A DNA stretch of 64,000 nucleotides, taken from positions 1 to 64,000 of the forward strand of contig NZ_PKRQ01000001.1 in NCBI RefSeq assembly GCF_002855575.1, read 5' to 3'. The notes under the pieces are model-generated. The model did no database searches, was not told where the DNA came from, and worked only from the letters and a program-made list of their open reading frames with translations. Position numbers and translations under genes: made by a program. This DNA comes from Tabrizicola sp. TH137 (lineage in GTDB: Bacteria; Pseudomonadota; Alphaproteobacteria; Rhodobacterales; Rhodobacteraceae). This document shows, in pieces, positions 63,799 to 64,000 of the stretch (position 1 is its first letter; each line of letters opens with the position of its first letter).

Positions 63799-64000
63799 CG
63801 CTGACCCCGTTTCCAGTCATCGAGCCGGGCGTGGATGGTGATGGCGATGCCGATCAGCGCGATGCCGATGAGCACCCAGCGCAGGGTGTCGAGATAGGGA
63901 ACCAGCGGCTGGATCGTGGACTGGGTCTCGGCGAGGACGTCCTGCAACACTTCAACCCCGGCTGCACCGACCGTGGCCGCCCCGGCTGCCCCGCCGCCGC
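63795..64000 (-). CDS. Phage lysis protein C-terminus with membrane segment (endolysin or holin-like), partial
   Basis: The right edge cuts this leftward gene; only the C-terminal 67 residues are seen, ending RWVLIGIALIGIAITIHARLDDWKRGQR. A glycine/alanine linker leads to one membrane helix and a basic tail, as in glycosyl-hydrolase-108-type endolysins of Rhodobacterales phages with a C-terminal anchor. Followed by the spanin pair, it forms a leftward lysis module. Confidence 0.65.
   Translation of the reverse strand, partial: GGGAAGAATVGAAGVEVLQDVLAETQSTIQPLVPYLDTLRWVLIGIALIGIAITIHARLDDWKRGQR

Overview
This is GC-rich DNA (roughly 60-70 percent in most genes) whose protein families and operon styles point to an alphaproteobacterium, most likely of the Rhodobacteraceae (Paracoccus/Rhodobacter-type). 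No rRNA, tRNA, CRISPR array or housekeeping operon is visible; the whole window is mobile or accessory DNA.

Region 1 (about 1-34 kb) is a lambda-like siphoprophage transcribed mainly leftward. From right to left it holds an early block (sigma factor, RecA-fold ATPase with a likely ssDNA-binding partner, PD-(D/E)XK exonuclease, RecD/Dda-like helicase, Toprim-VapE primase-helicase, RuvC-like resolvase), two DNA methyltransferases, then the packaging and virion block (TerS, TerL, gpW-like joiner, portal, ClpP-like protease, gpD-like decoration, gpE-like capsid, head-tail and tail-completion proteins, tail tube), running off the left edge. Accessory genes interrupt it at several points, mostly on the opposite strand: a secreted thermonuclease, a RelA/SpoT-domain protein, an Xre-RES toxin-antitoxin pair, a pRiA4b ORF-3 protein, a DUF3489 protein, a HEPN-like protein and a DarTG pair.

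Region 2 (34.3-36.7 kb) is a four-gene, stop-start-overlapped serine-recombinase cassette on the plus strand, probably the integration module of the prophage or of the island beside it.

Region 3 (36.8-63.3 kb) is a dense defence island: a DUF262-DUF1524 protein (GmrSD-like), a type I restriction-modification operon (hsdR-hsdS-hsdM with a half-size specificity subunit), a TcmP/DUF5131 three-Cys-motif pair, an AvcD-type deoxycytidine-nucleotide deaminase with a small downstream partner, and a 15 kb operon of WYL regulator, giant helicase with DUF1998, SNF2-type helicase, Eco57I-type adenine methyltransferase, ArdC/ImmA-like metallopeptidase and HNH nuclease. The last operon has the core activities of class 1 DISARM, but the DrmA-like and DrmB-like parts are apparently in one polypeptide, there is no PLD nuclease (DrmC), and two unexpected genes close it. 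It is the best candidate here for an under-described system.

Region 4 (63.4-64 kb) is the end of a leftward phage lysis module: overlapping spanin-like genes and the membrane tail of an endolysin or holin-like protein running off the right edge. The defence island is therefore sandwiched between a phage recombinase and phage lysis genes. Either the island is phage cargo or two prophages flank it; the window alone cannot decide.
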